Notes: generated by a model not told the origin, from the sequence alone. DNA of 64,000 bases from a bacterium (GCA_036382775.1 DASVHD010000038.1:50594-114593); one strand, 5' to 3'. Positions 26,348 through 35,825 are shown, numbered from the stretch's first letter. A program made the numbers and translations.

Positions 26348-28272
26348 GAAGAAAACCGGGCGGGAAAAGTTATCGTGAATTTAGTGCCGCTCCCCTTCTG
26401 GCTTTCCACGATGATCGTTCCTTCGTGATCATAAATGATCCTCTGGGCAATATAAAGACCAAGGCCCGTACCACCCTTTTTGGTCGTGAAATATGGCGTA
26501 AATATCTTGTCCTGTTCTTCCTTATTGATGCCCGGCCCGTTGTCCTGGATAACCAGGATCAGTTTATCTTTGTCCTGGGAAAATTCGATATTGATCTCGC
26601 CCGGTCGGCCGGTCAAACCGGATAACGCGTCGATGCTGTTGACCATGATATTCAAGACCGCGCGCTTAAGATCGTCGGGATGCCCGGTCATCTTCAGGTT
26701 GCTAGCGATCTGTTCAGTGAACTTATATCCCCGCTCCCGGGCTTGTTCGCGTACGACATTGGCCGAGTCCTTAATGACAAGACCCAGGTCAAAGACTTCC
26801 TCCCTTTTTACATGGGGTCTGACCAACCCCAGAAAATCGTTCAGGACCTGGTTCAAAGCATTTATCTCCTTGAGCAGCGTTCCGGTCAGCAGCTGGTAAT
26901 CGGGGTTTTTCTGCGGGAACTCCCGCACCAGGCGCTGGCTGGCAATGGACAGACCGTTCAAAGGATTTTTGATCTCGTGGGCGAAATTGGCTACCAGGTT
27001 GCCTAAAAAACTTAAGCGTTCGGATTCCTTCTGCTCTTTCTCGAACGCCCGGATCTTGGTCACATCGCGGATAATGATAATGATCCCGGTAACTACACCC
27101 GCCCTGTTCAGCAAGGGATATGAAGCGTATTGTATGCGTTTGCCACCGAACAGGTCTTTTTCCTCCTCGATGCGGGTTTTGTTGTTCGTAACGTAGTTGA
27201 TGCTGAAGATGTCCTGTTGACTGAATACCGCCAAATAACTGGCATGCATGACCGCGCGTTCCTCCATACCGCTGATCGCGCAGAACCTGTGGTTCACACC
27301 CGTGATCGTGCCCTTCTTGTCCAATAGCATCACTCCTTCCTCGATCGCGCCCAGGGTCCGCGAGAATAGTTCCTCCAGGTCGCGGTAGTTTTGGTATTTC
27401 ACGAACATAAAGAGCAGGAAAAAACCAAGCATAAAGAGCGTAACAAAGACCGCGGCCAGTTCGAGCAGGGTCTTGCGGGTGTGCTGGTCATAGGAATCCA
27501 GGCTGATGCCGATCCGAAAAATGCCTACCACCTTGTCGTCCACCATGAACGGCTGGGCCAGCTCCAGGACATTGCGCTCATCGAACATGGCGATGCGCGT
27601 TACCTCCTTTTTCCCATTGAGCACGCTCATCAGCAACGAATCGCCCTCGATCTTACTGAGCGTTTTCACGTTGGGCGTGGCAAAAATAATGCCTTTCGAG
27701 TCCTGAAGGGCGAGGTATCTTATCAGCGGGTTTACCGAAATCTGGTTCAGGATCCGGTTGATGCCGAATTCCTGGTTGAACTGCTTTATATCCTCGGCTG
27801 ACAGTTCCACCTGGTAGATTCGGTGGTTAGTTTTATAGATAAAACGGGTGTATTTGTTTTCACGTACAAGAAAATATTCATAGAAAATATTGCCGCTGCC
27901 CTTATAGACAGTATCCGAAAGGTTGAAAGGACTTCCTGACTTTATCAACAACTTTCCATCCTGTTCGCTAAAGACGGTAATGGAGTTCAGGCCAAAGGCG
28001 TGCCTTAGATCATCGAGCCTGGACCGGCTCAGGCCGGTTTCCTCGCAGTAATTCACGACATCAATGAGCTTGTCGATCACCTGGTCTTCGAGCATGGCTT
28101 CGCCGAAGATCGAGTTTTCCTGGACCAGCGCAACCAGCGACAGCATGGAACGCGCCTCATCCTTGATCAGGTCGAGCATGGTACGGCGGCTTGTTATCGT
28201 GCTGAAAATAAGAAAGAGACCGAGAATAACGGTCAGGATAATGGCGGTCAAGACGTACCTGGTCTGCTTCAT
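26344..28272 (-). CDS. membrane sensor histidine kinase with PAS domain, NtrB-like
   Basis: The 642-residue kinase has a transmembrane helix at 7-27, an extracytoplasmic sensor of about 240 residues, and a second helix at 270-291. A PAS domain follows (about 300-410; GAIEEGVMLLDKKGTITGVN), then HisKA with the phospho-acceptor His432 in NFAHEIKNPLNGL. The HATPase domain has N (MVNSIDAL), G1 (IQDNGPGI) and G2 (KKGGTGLGLYIAQRI) boxes. Such kinases usually pair with NtrC-type regulators; one is encoded 22 kb away at 2401, but pairing is unproven. The promoter gives a nearly leaderless transcript. It is followed by the cyclase unit, which has its own promoter. Confidence 0.93.
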   Translation of the reverse strand: MKQTRYVLTAIILTVILGLFLIFSTITSRRTMLDLIKDEARSMLSLVALVQENSIFGEAMLEDQVIDKLIDVVNYCEETGLSRSRLDDLRHAFGLNSITVFSEQDGKLLIKSGSPFNLSDTVYKGSGNIFYEYFLVRENKYTRFIYKTNHRIYQVELSAEDIKQFNQEFGINRILNQISVNPLIRYLALQDSKGIIFATPNVKTLSKIEGDSLLMSVLNGKKEVTRIAMFDERNVLELAQPFMVDDKVVGIFRIGISLDSYDQHTRKTLLELAAVFVTLFMLGFFLLFMFVKYQNYRDLEELFSRTLGAIEEGVMLLDKKGTITGVNHRFCAISGMEERAVMHASYLAVFSQQDIFSINYVTNNKTRIEEEKDLFGGKRIQYASYPLLNRAGVVTGIIIIIRDVTKIRAFEKEQKESERLSFLGNLVANFAHEIKNPLNGLSIASQRLVREFPQKNPDYQLLTGTLLKEINALNQVLNDFLGLVRPHVKREEVFDLGLVIKDSANVVREQARERGYKFTEQIASNLKMTGHPDDLKRAVLNIMVNSIDALSGLTGRPGEINIEFSQDKDKLILVIQDNGPGINKEEQDKIFTPYFTTKKGGTGLGLYIAQRIIYDHEGTIIVESQKGSGTKFTITFPARFSS

Positions 28273-28284
28273 GGGACCTTGATA

Positions 28285-28312
28285 ATAATATTCACTACAC
28301 GCCTGAAGTCAA
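28285..28312 (-). promoter_or_regulatory. sigma-70-type promoter for the sensor kinase
   Basis: Minus strand TTGACT (28312-28307), a 16-bp spacer and TATTAT (28290-28285). Only 12 nt separate the -10 box from the ATG at 28272. Confidence 0.65.
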
Positions 28313-28346
28313 TGAGGACACGATTTCTCACCCCGCTCCCCTGATA

Positions 28347-28374
28347 TTGACTTAACCTGCCTGATTCATATAAT
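28347..28374 (+). promoter_or_regulatory. sigma-70-type promoter for the GT-C glycosyltransferase
   Basis: TTGACT (28347-28352), a 16-bp spacer and a consensus TATAAT (28369-28374). Divergent from the sensor-kinase promoter. Confidence 0.7.
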
Positions 28375-28405
28375 TCAAGTATTGTTATGGCAGGCGAATG
28401 AATCG

Positions 28406-29920
28406 ATGAAGATAAAATATTGCCCCATTACCGTTCTGTGCATCCTTGTGCTCGGCGTTATTTTCCGCGTCGGCCAGTACGCCTGTAACCGCTCGCTCAC
28501 CGAAGGCGAAGCACCCCTGGCAATGAATATCCTGGAAAGGTCGTACGCGCAGCTTGCCCAACCCCTTTCCTATGTCCAGGCGGCTCCGGTCGGGTTCCTT
28601 TTTATGCAGAAATTCATGGCCAGCACGTTCGGCAACACCGAATATACCCTGCGCTTCATCCCGTTGATCGCCGGCATCCTGGCGCTCGTTCTTTTTTATT
28701 ATGCCGCGCGGGTATTTCTGGAAGGCACCGGTCTTTTGACCGCACTCGTTCTGTTCGCGGTCAATGACCAGCTCATCTATTTTGCATCGGAAATAAAGCA
28801 GTATTCGACCGACGTCATGTTCGCGACCGCGCTCCTTCTTCTGGGTCTATGGGTCATTAAAAAAAGTTACAGAATAATTCCGCTCATTCTTTTCGGCCTG
28901 TTCAGCGGGATCGCGATATGGTTTTCACACCCGTCCCTTTTCGTCAGTGCTGCCCTGTTTTGCGTCATTCTCGTTGCTTTGCGGCGCGACCACAAAACCC
29001 GGAACATACCATGGCTGGTCATCGCCGCGGTTATCGCGATCTCAAGCTGGCTGGCAAATTATATCGTCATCCTTGCGGCCGCAAGCCGGCAAGGGGAGCT
29101 TCTGAACTTCTGGCAGCGCAGTTTCATGCCGCTTCCTCCTTTATCATTTGCTGATATCGGCTGGATCGTCTTTGCGGCCATGCGCATTTTCAAAAATCCC
29201 GGCGGTTTTTCTGTCTATGACGCCCTGATCGCCGCGTGCGCGTGTCTGACCGGCCTGGCCGTATACTGGAAAACAAAAAAAATATATGCCTTAATCCTTA
29301 TCCTGCCTATCTTGCTAACCCTTTTCGCGTCTGGCTTTCATATTTACCCGTTCGAGGGACGCCTCCTGCTCTTTCTTGTTCCCTTTATCGCGGTCATGAT
29401 CGCGGCTGGCGCTGAAAAGGTAAGGGAAGTGTTCAGCCGGACGTCAAAAACCGCCGGGGCGCTGGCCCTGGCCCTGATTATGGCATATCCGGTCGGGTCT
29501 GCCTGCTACCATCTGGCTAAGCCCCGCGCACCCGAAGAACTCCGCCTTGTGCTGGTCGAGTTGCAGTGCAGGAGAGCGCCGGATCAAACGATCTATGTTT
29601 ATTACGGAGCAGTGAACGCTTTTAAGTATTACGCTCGAACTTTTGGCTTTGAGACTGACGGCTATATTCAGGGCGTGGAAGCACGGGATAACTGGCAGAA
29701 GTATTATGATGATCTGAAAAAGCTTGCTTCAGGAGGACATAAACGGGCGTGGGTCATTATGTCCCATATCTCAACTTGGAACGGGGTTGACGAAGAAAAA
29801 CTGTTCATCTCGTATCTGGATCTGCTTGGGAAAAAGGTGGATGCCATACGAGCGCCGGGCGCGGCCGCCTATTTGTACGATCTTTTTAAGGAAAATAATG
29901 AAGCTCATAGCGATCACTGA
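28406..29920 (+). CDS. GT-C type membrane glycosyltransferase (GT39/ArnT-like)
   Basis: This polytopic membrane protein of about 504 residues has roughly 10-11 hydrophobic helices and a soluble C-terminal part (from about residue 385). The first extracytoplasmic loop has an acidic RSLTEGEAPLAMN motif in place of the DEA.Y motif of PMT/ArnT enzymes, and a later loop reads DQLIYFASEIKQYSTDV. These enzymes move a sugar from a polyprenyl-phosphate donor to lipids or proteins outside the membrane. I chose the ATG at 28406. An in-frame TTG at 28382 would add eight residues and lies 7 nt after the -10 box, where a leaderless start could occur. The 3' end overlaps the phosphoesterase gene by 23 nt. 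Confidence 0.8.
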   Translation: MKIKYCPITVLCILVLGVIFRVGQYACNRSLTEGEAPLAMNILERSYAQLAQPLSYVQAAPVGFLFMQKFMASTFGNTEYTLRFIPLIAGILALVLFYYAARVFLEGTGLLTALVLFAVNDQLIYFASEIKQYSTDVMFATALLLLGLWVIKKSYRIIPLILFGLFSGIAIWFSHPSLFVSAALFCVILVALRRDHKTRNIPWLVIAAVIAISSWLANYIVILAAASRQGELLNFWQRSFMPLPPLSFADIGWIVFAAMRIFKNPGGFSVYDALIAACACLTGLAVYWKTKKIYALILILPILLTLFASGFHIYPFEGRLLLFLVPFIAVMIAAGAEKVREVFSRTSKTAGALALALIMAYPVGSACYHLAKPRAPEELRLVLVELQCRRAPDQTIYVYYGAVNAFKYYARTFGFETDGYIQGVEARDNWQKYYDDLKKLASGGHKRAWVIMSHISTWNGVDEEKLFISYLDLLGKKVDAIRAPGAAAYLYDLFKENNEAHSDH

Positions 29921-30539
29921 TATCCACGGACGGTCCGGATTCTCACAAAGCATTGAGCAGACGATCGCCAGTGCCGACATCATGGTATGTGCCGGCGACA
30001 TCACGAATTTCGGCGGGGCTGACGACGCGGCCAGGATCATCGAAGGACTCAAGGACCTTAACCCGCAGCTGTTCATGGTGCATGGCAACTGCGACCGTCC
30101 CGCTGTCAACCTGTTGTTGGAAAAGAACAACATCGGCCTCCACGGTAAAATAAAACAGCAGGATTCGGTGGCCTTCTACGGAGTGGGCGGCAGCATCAGA
30201 ACTCCTTCCGGAACCCCGCAGGAATCCCCCGAAGAGGACTTTGAAACAATACTCGATCGTTATCAAAAGGAGCCGGCTTGTCGCTTTCATGTTTTCGTCA
30301 GCCACCAGCCGCCACTGAACACGGTCATCGACAAAACCATGATGGGCATGCATGTCGGCAGCAAAGCCATCCGCTCGTTCATCGAGCGGTTCCAGCCCGA
30401 TGTCGCCATCTGCGGGCACATCCATGAAGCAAGGGGGAGCGACCGCATCGGGAAAACGATCATCATCAACCCTGGTCCTTTTCCCGCGCATTACGCGGAG
30501 ATCATTCTTGCCGATGCGATTACTTATAATTTGCATTAA
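29898..30539 (+). CDS. calcineurin-like metallophosphoesterase
   Basis: The 213-residue protein carries the metal-binding motifs of the MPP superfamily in order: DIHG (residues 8-11), GDITNFGG, GNCDRP, SHQPP and GHIHEARG. The small single-domain form resembles YfcE/MJ0936-type phosphodiesterases; the substrate is unknown. The frame is open much further upstream, but the preceding residues are antisense-like and unrelated to the family. The ATG at 29898 begins exactly at MKLIAITDIHG and has AAGGAAA upstream. It overlaps the glycosyltransferase stop by 23 nt, so it is translationally coupled. Confidence 0.88.
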   Translation: MKLIAITDIHGRSGFSQSIEQTIASADIMVCAGDITNFGGADDAARIIEGLKDLNPQLFMVHGNCDRPAVNLLLEKNNIGLHGKIKQQDSVAFYGVGGSIRTPSGTPQESPEEDFETILDRYQKEPACRFHVFVSHQPPLNTVIDKTMMGMHVGSKAIRSFIERFQPDVAICGHIHEARGSDRIGKTIIINPGPFPAHYAEIILADAITYNLH

Positions 30540-30540
30540 C

Positions 30541-30568
30541 TTGACACCGGCGGCAAATTAGGTAAAGT
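30541..30568 (+). promoter_or_regulatory. weak sigma-70-type promoter for the DUF4139 gene
   Basis: TTGACA (30541-30546), a 16-bp spacer and TAAAGT (30563-30568; four of six consensus positions). It starts directly after the phosphoesterase stop. Confidence 0.4.
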
Positions 30569-30615
30569 AATGTACGATGCAGAGAAGTAATTATCTTATT
30601 AATTGTTTATTTAAC

Positions 30616-30640
30616 AAATTACCAATCACCAATTACCAAT
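30616..30640. repeat. ACCAAT-phrase repeat
   Basis: AATTACCAATCACCAATTAC followed by CAAT: three imperfect copies just before the ribosome-binding site of the next gene. Confidence 0.45.
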
Positions 30641-30656
30641 CGGAATGGAGGTTTTC

Positions 30657-32207
30657 ATGGCTAACATTGAATTAAAATCAAATGTCAGTTCGGTGACTAT
30701 CTACAGCGACCGCGTCATGGTCACCCGGCATGGCCGCATCGAACTTGATAAAACGGCTGACATCGTGATCCCCGACCTTCCAGGCGCGCTCGATGACCAA
30801 ACGGTCCGGGTCCGCGCGAAAGAACTTAAGGTCGGCGAGATCCAGGTGAAGACCGGTTATGCGAAAACCTTGACCCCAGCGGTCAAAAAGATCGAAGATA
30901 AGATAAAGAATTTGAAGATCGAGGACCGCGGCTTGGCCGATGAGGTAACGGTGCTGCATGACAAACAAAAATTCCTCGGCGCCGTGACCATAACCAGTCC
31001 TAATATAATTTCCAAGGAAATCTTTATGGGCAAATTAGCGCCCGATGCCTGGCGGCAGGCCTTGCAGTTCGTCGGCAGCGAGTCGGTCGACATTAAAAAA
31101 AGGATCGCTGAGATCGAGCTAAAACGGCAGGAGATAAAGGAAAAGATCGACGCGCTTAACAATGAAATGAACGATATCGCCGAGGTCAGCCAGAACTCAA
31201 AATCGATCATCTTCGATGTCCATCCGGAAAAAGCGCAAGCGTATGAACTCGACATCAGTTACATATTGTACGGCGCGAGCTGGCGGACATATTATGAACT
31301 CCGTTCCGATACATTGGCCGCGAAAGTCAACCTCTCTTATTTTGGCAAGATCAGCCAGCGCACGGGCGAGGACTGGGAAGACACGGGTATCATCCTCTCG
31401 ACCGCGCTGCCGGCTTTGGGCGGCACGCCGCCAGAACCGTCACCATGGTATGTTAACCTGTACGTGCCGCGTCCAAAGAAAAGCGCAGACAGGATGATGG
31501 CAGCTGAAAGCCGAGCTGCGCCTGCCGCGCCGGCAGGACAAGCCGTGATGGATGAGGAATTCGAAGCCGCGCCCCCGGTCGACACCGGGATCGCGGTGTC
31601 ATACCCCTTGCCAGGTAAGTACACCCTGAAGAGCGGCGAACCCGAGAAAAAATTAAAGATCGTCGAAGAACCTTTCGATGCCGAGTTCGAGTACGTGACG
31701 GTGCCGCGGTACGATGAGCATGCGTATGCCACGGGCAAGCTTAAGAACACGACCGATTACCTGTTCCTGTCGGGCGAAGGCAGCACGTACGTTGGTGATG
31801 ACTTTACAGGCAAGACCGCGCTGGATACTATCGCGCCTGGCGACACCGCGATATTATCGTTCGGCGTTGATGACCGCGTGAAAGTGGAAAGGAAATTGAA
31901 AAAGAGCGATGTCACCAAGGGCGGACTCGTGAAAAAAGCGACTAGGTACGAATACTGTTATGAAAACACCATCAAGAACTTCCACAAGAAAGAGATCAAA
32001 TGCAAGGTGCTCGACCAGATCCCCATTGCCCAGCATCCGGATATAAAGGTCACCAACGTAAGCATCGAACCGAAGCCGACCAGTGAGAAAGAAGCTGAAC
32101 TGGGCATCTATGAATGGGTGATTCCGATCGCTCCCGAGAAGGAAACGAAGATCACGATCGCGTTCACGGTCGAGACGCCGGTTGATTCGACGATCGAAGG
32201 ATTATAG
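30657..32207 (+). CDS. DUF4139 (MuiA-like) protein
   Basis: The 516-residue protein has no evident signal peptide. Its N-terminal part (SSVTIYSDRVMVTRHGRIEL, LPGALDDQTVRVRA) is the DUF4140 domain. A coiled coil follows (about 75-180), then a C-terminal beta-rich DUF4139 domain (YELDISYILYGASWRTYYEL, ISQRTGEDWEDTGIILSTA) with an Ala/Pro-rich insert. The family is named after a mucoidy inhibitor; its function is not established. The GGAGG at 30647-30651 sits 5 nt before the ATG at 30657. An upstream in-frame ATG at 30645 overlaps that site and is not credible. The nitroreductase gene follows after 16 nt. Confidence 0.82.
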   Translation: MANIELKSNVSSVTIYSDRVMVTRHGRIELDKTADIVIPDLPGALDDQTVRVRAKELKVGEIQVKTGYAKTLTPAVKKIEDKIKNLKIEDRGLADEVTVLHDKQKFLGAVTITSPNIISKEIFMGKLAPDAWRQALQFVGSESVDIKKRIAEIELKRQEIKEKIDALNNEMNDIAEVSQNSKSIIFDVHPEKAQAYELDISYILYGASWRTYYELRSDTLAAKVNLSYFGKISQRTGEDWEDTGIILSTALPALGGTPPEPSPWYVNLYVPRPKKSADRMMAAESRAAPAAPAGQAVMDEEFEAAPPVDTGIAVSYPLPGKYTLKSGEPEKKLKIVEEPFDAEFEYVTVPRYDEHAYATGKLKNTTDYLFLSGEGSTYVGDDFTGKTALDTIAPGDTAILSFGVDDRVKVERKLKKSDVTKGGLVKKATRYEYCYENTIKNFHKKEIKCKVLDQIPIAQHPDIKVTNVSIEPKPTSEKEAELGIYEWVIPIAPEKETKITIAFTVETPVDSTIEGL

Positions 32208-32223
32208 CGAGCCGGCTGCCAGC

Positions 32224-32793
32224 ATGGATGTTTTTGAAGCCATCAAGTGGCGCCGGTCAGTAAGGAAATTCAGCCCGCAGCCGATCGAGAAAGAAAGGCT
32301 ACTGCAGATCCTGGAAGCCGCCAGGCTCGCGCCTTCTTCGAGCAACAGGCAAGCCTGGCATTTTGTGGTGATTGATGACAAAAAAGTATTGGAACAGATA
32401 CCGAAGCAAGTGGCAATGGGTGATCGCCTTATCATCCCCTGGATAAAAGACGCGCCCGTTGTGATCGCCGGCTGCTATGCAAAAGCGCTGTCCCATTATA
32501 TCGGTCAGATCTTCGACCATGAAAACTTCCTGATCGATATATCGATCGCCCTGACCCACATGGTCCTGGCCGCGACCGAGCTCGGCATCGGTACTTGCTA
32601 CATCGGTTGGTTCAACCAGAAAAAATTAAGATCTCTTTTAGGTATTCCATCAGCTTATAAGATTGCCTGTTTGGTGGCGATGGGTTACCCCGCGGAAAAA
32701 TCAACCCTCGAAGGTATCGGGGGCATATCGCCAAGAGCGCGTAAAGACTTGAAGGAGATCGTTTCTTATAACAAATTCGGCGCTAAGTTGTAG
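32224..32793 (+). CDS. nitroreductase-family flavoprotein
   Basis: The 189-residue protein starts MDVFEAIKWRRSVRKFSPQPI, the FMN-phosphate-binding RRSVRxF motif of the family. Further landmarks are ARLAPSSSNRQAWHFVV, a helical dimer region, ELGIGTCYIGWF and the end-region LVAMGYPAE. Such proteins bind FMN as dimers and reduce nitro compounds, quinones or flavins with NAD(P)H; the physiological substrate is open. The ATG at 32224 fits homology, and the open frame upstream of it runs inside the end of the preceding gene. It is probably co-transcribed with the DUF4139 gene. Confidence 0.9.
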   Translation: MDVFEAIKWRRSVRKFSPQPIEKERLLQILEAARLAPSSSNRQAWHFVVIDDKKVLEQIPKQVAMGDRLIIPWIKDAPVVIAGCYAKALSHYIGQIFDHENFLIDISIALTHMVLAATELGIGTCYIGWFNQKKLRSLLGIPSAYKIACLVAMGYPAEKSTLEGIGGISPRARKDLKEIVSYNKFGAKL

Positions 32794-32837
32794 CGTTTCC
32801 TGCATCTTAACGGACTTAAGCCGTCAGGCTTTTATAA

Positions 32838-32851
32838 AACTCTTACGAGTT
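32838..32851. terminator. possible terminator hairpin
   Basis: AACTC-TTAC-GAGTT followed by AATTCCTTTTTT on the plus strand, between the convergent nitroreductase and glnA genes. The stem is only 5 bp. Confidence 0.4.
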
Positions 32852-32883
32852 AATTCCTTTTTTCTGTGCGACTCCTGCGTTTC

Positions 32884-34209
32884 TTAATACAGTTCGAGGT
32901 ACTTATCCAGCTCCCATTTCGTGACCTGGATCGAATACTCGTTCCACTCGTGCTGTTTTATTTCGTAATATTTCTCGAACATCGTCTCCCCCAGCACTTC
33001 CCGCGCCAGCTTGCTGTCATGATAGTACTCCAGGGCTTCCCACAGGGACCTCGGCAGCACATCTATGCCTTTCTCGTTAAGGTCGGGCTGGTCGATCTTG
33101 TAAACGTTCTCTTCTACCGGCCTGGGCGCCTTCATTCTGTTTTCCAGCCCGTCAAGGCCGGCACGGAGTATCAGGGCATACGCAAGATAGGGATTCGTCG
33201 CGGCATCGGCAGAACGCAGCTCCAGTCGCGTGCTCGCGGGGCGGTTCCTGGTGATGCGGGGAACCCGCACCAGGGCTGATCGGTTCATCTGGCCCCAGCA
33301 TATATAGACCGGCGCCTCAAACCCGGAGACCAGCCGTTTGTAAGAATTCACGATCGGCGACAGGACAGCAGAGATCTCCTTAATATGTTTCAGGACACCG
33401 CCCAGGTAGCTGTACGCAAATTCCGATAGTCCATAACTGTCCCGGCCGTGAGCGAAAAGATTCACCTTTCCCTTGAAAATACTCTGGTGCGTGTGCAGGC
33501 CGCAACCCGCCATGCCATATAAGGGTTTGGGCATGAAGGTCGCGTAAAGGTCATGCTCTTCAGCCACCCGCTTGATCACGGTTTTCGCGGTGAGCAGGTT
33601 ATCGGCGAGCTTCAGGGCATTCGTGTAACGAAGGTCGATCTCATGCTGACTCTTCCCCACTTCATGGTGCCCGGCTTCGACCACGATCCCGTATTCGGAT
33701 ATCTTCTGGCACATCTCCTTGCGGATCCTGAGCGCCAGGTCGCCGCCCAGGTCAAAATATCCGACCTGGTCATGGGGCAAGGGGCTGATACGGGTGCCGT
33801 CGCGCTTGAAGAGATAGAACTCCAGCTCGGTACCGACCATGAAATGCATGCCTTTTTTCCGTAATGTTTCAAGGTTACGCTTGAGCACGCCCCGCGGATC
33901 CACGGCCGACGGTTTGTGATCGGGGCCATACACATCGCAGATGAACCGGGCGGTCTTTTCTTCGTGCCACGGGATGATCGCGAAAGTATCCGGATCAGGC
34001 CTTAAGAACATGTCGCTCTCACAAATCCGTCCGAACCCCTCGACCGAGGAACCATCGAACCAGATACCATCCTGGAGCGCTTTTCCCAGTTCGGCCATGG
34101 TGATGGTTATGTTCTTAACCGAGCCGAGGATGTCGGAGAACCAGAGATCGACGAAATTGACCTTGTTCTTTCTTATCTGTTCGAGAATGCCGCCGTAACT
34201 TTTTCTCAT
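32884..34209 (-). CDS. glnA: glutamine synthetase, type I
   Basis: The 441-residue protein makes glutamine from glutamate, ammonia and ATP. Motifs: DGSSVEGFGRICESDMFLRPD (beta-grasp to catalytic junction), VGTELEFYLF (metal site), VEAGHHEVGKSQHEID, LHTHQSIF, and NRSALVRVPR with SADAATNPYLA. It is the short GSI-alpha type with no 25-residue insertion. Tyr in ENVYKID aligns with the adenylylation loop, but alpha-type enzymes are usually feedback-regulated instead. Its ATG overlaps the stop of rocA by 4 nt (ATGA), so the pair is coupled: glutamate made by RocA becomes the substrate here. Confidence 0.95.
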   Translation of the reverse strand: MRKSYGGILEQIRKNKVNFVDLWFSDILGSVKNITITMAELGKALQDGIWFDGSSVEGFGRICESDMFLRPDPDTFAIIPWHEEKTARFICDVYGPDHKPSAVDPRGVLKRNLETLRKKGMHFMVGTELEFYLFKRDGTRISPLPHDQVGYFDLGGDLALRIRKEMCQKISEYGIVVEAGHHEVGKSQHEIDLRYTNALKLADNLLTAKTVIKRVAEEHDLYATFMPKPLYGMAGCGLHTHQSIFKGKVNLFAHGRDSYGLSEFAYSYLGGVLKHIKEISAVLSPIVNSYKRLVSGFEAPVYICWGQMNRSALVRVPRITRNRPASTRLELRSADAATNPYLAYALILRAGLDGLENRMKAPRPVEENVYKIDQPDLNEKGIDVLPRSLWEALEYYHDSKLAREVLGETMFEKYYEIKQHEWNEYSIQVTKWELDKYLELY

Positions 34210-35783
34210 TTACGTTTTCCCTTGAACTTCTTCATTGCCAGCACGTTCTCAGCCGTGGCTTTTGCCTGCGTGAATAGACCCAGGTAATCAGGCCCGCCGG
34301 CTTTGGAATCAGTGCCCGACATGTTGAATCCGCCGAACGGGTGAGCCGCCACCATGGCGCCAGTACATTTGCGATTCAGATAAAGGTTGCCGCAGAAAGC
34401 CTCTTTCTTTGCCCGCTCCAGTTTCTTGCTGTTTTTGGCATAAACCGCACCGGTCAAGCCGTACTCGGTATCGTTGAACAACTCGAGCGCATGATCAAAA
34501 TCCCTGGCTTTGATCACTGCCAGAACGGGTCCGAAGATCTCTTCCTGGAATATTTTTGCCTTGGGGCTGTCGACCGCGATCACGGTCGGCTTCAAAAACC
34601 AGCCATTGCCCTGCGCCGGCGTGCCGCCGCAAAGTAACTTACCCTCAGCCTTTCCGGCACTGATATATGAGAGCATTGAATTGTACGCGCTTTCATTGAT
34701 CACCGCGCCCATGTAATTACTGTAGTTCTTGGTCGGTCCAACGGTTATCGCTTCAACCGAAGGAATGAATTTAGCCATGAATTCATCGTAGATCTTTTCG
34801 TCCAGGATCAACCGCGAACAGGCCGAGCATTTCTGTCCCTGGAACCCGTAAGCCGATGCCCTCGCTCCCGCCACGGCACTATCGACATCCGCTTCAGCGT
34901 CCACAAGGATGGCATCCTTACCGCCCATTTCGGCGATGACGCGCTTAATCCAGATCTGTCCGGGCTGGGTCTTCCCGGCAAGCTCGACGATTCGCAGGCC
35001 AACGGCCTTAGAACCGGTAAATGCGATGAACCGGGTCTTGGGATGGCGCACCAGGTAATCTCCAGCGAGCGCGCCCGGACCGGTCATGAAATTGACCACG
35101 CCCGGAGGCAGCCCGGCTTCCTCCACGCACTCCATGAACTTCGCCGCGATCGCGGGTGAATCGCTGGACGGCTTCAGGATCACGGTGTTCCCGCTAACAA
35201 ACGCCGCGGTGGTCATGCCCGCCAGGATCGCCAGTGGGAAATTCCACGGCGGCACGACCAAACCAACGCCCAGTGGGATGTAAGTCTGTTCGTCGCGTTC
35301 TCCCGGCAGTTGGAGTAGTTTCGGCCCCTTATCGTAGCGGAGCGCTTCCCGGGCATAGTAGTCGCAGAAATCGATCGCCTCGGCGACATCCGCGTCGGCT
35401 TCCAGCCAGTTTTTGCCGACTTCATAGACCATCCAGGCAGCGAGTTCCAGGCGTCTCTTCCGCATGATATTGCCGAGTTTGAAAAGATAGCCAGCCCGTT
35501 TTTTGGCCGGCACATACCGCCATGTTTCGAACGCCTTCAGGGCTGCGTTTATTGCTTTTTCGGCGATCTTCTCATCCGCTTTCTGGAAAACGCCGACCAC
35601 CTCGCCCTTATTTGCCGGATTGTAGGAGATCAGCTTATTATCGGTTTTAAACTTCTCGTTGCCGATGATCAAAAAATACTCTTTGCCAAGCTGCGCCTGC
35701 ACGTTGGCCAATACCTGTTCCATTTTGTTTTTATTTACTCCTTTGGTAAAATCGTGATAGAACGCATTTTTAAATGGTTTCAT
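34206..35783 (-). CDS. rocA: L-glutamate gamma-semialdehyde (P5C) dehydrogenase
   Basis: The 525-residue aldehyde dehydrogenase oxidises glutamate semialdehyde/P5C to glutamate with NAD, the last step of proline and arginine/ornithine breakdown. It is stand-alone, with no proline-dehydrogenase domain. Landmarks: VVPPWNFPLAILAGM, GNTVILKPSSDSP, FTGSKAVGLRI, the catalytic Glu in VIAEMGGKDAILVD and the catalytic Cys in GFQGQKCSACSR, plus NRKCTGAMVAAHPFGGFNMS. An AAAGGAGG site precedes the ATG. The promoter at 35826-35853 is divergent from the aminopeptidase promoter. Confidence 0.94.
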   Translation of the reverse strand: MKPFKNAFYHDFTKGVNKNKMEQVLANVQAQLGKEYFLIIGNEKFKTDNKLISYNPANKGEVVGVFQKADEKIAEKAINAALKAFETWRYVPAKKRAGYLFKLGNIMRKRRLELAAWMVYEVGKNWLEADADVAEAIDFCDYYAREALRYDKGPKLLQLPGERDEQTYIPLGVGLVVPPWNFPLAILAGMTTAAFVSGNTVILKPSSDSPAIAAKFMECVEEAGLPPGVVNFMTGPGALAGDYLVRHPKTRFIAFTGSKAVGLRIVELAGKTQPGQIWIKRVIAEMGGKDAILVDAEADVDSAVAGARASAYGFQGQKCSACSRLILDEKIYDEFMAKFIPSVEAITVGPTKNYSNYMGAVINESAYNSMLSYISAGKAEGKLLCGGTPAQGNGWFLKPTVIAVDSPKAKIFQEEIFGPVLAVIKARDFDHALELFNDTEYGLTGAVYAKNSKKLERAKKEAFCGNLYLNRKCTGAMVAAHPFGGFNMSGTDSKAGGPDYLGLFTQAKATAENVLAMKKFKGKRK

Positions 35784-35825
35784 GAAAAAACCTCCTTTAT
35801 GGTCATGGTAATAAATTAAGATATG

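Noticed and set aside
2401..28272. Assigning the sensor kinase at 26344 as the partner of the regulator at 2401
   Set aside because: They are of compatible families but 22 kb apart in different transcription units; no sequence evidence of pairing.
29724..29897. N-terminal extension of the phosphoesterase frame
   Set aside because: Lies entirely in the glycosyltransferase gene and reads as non-family sequence; the ATG at 29898 begins exactly at the conserved domain.
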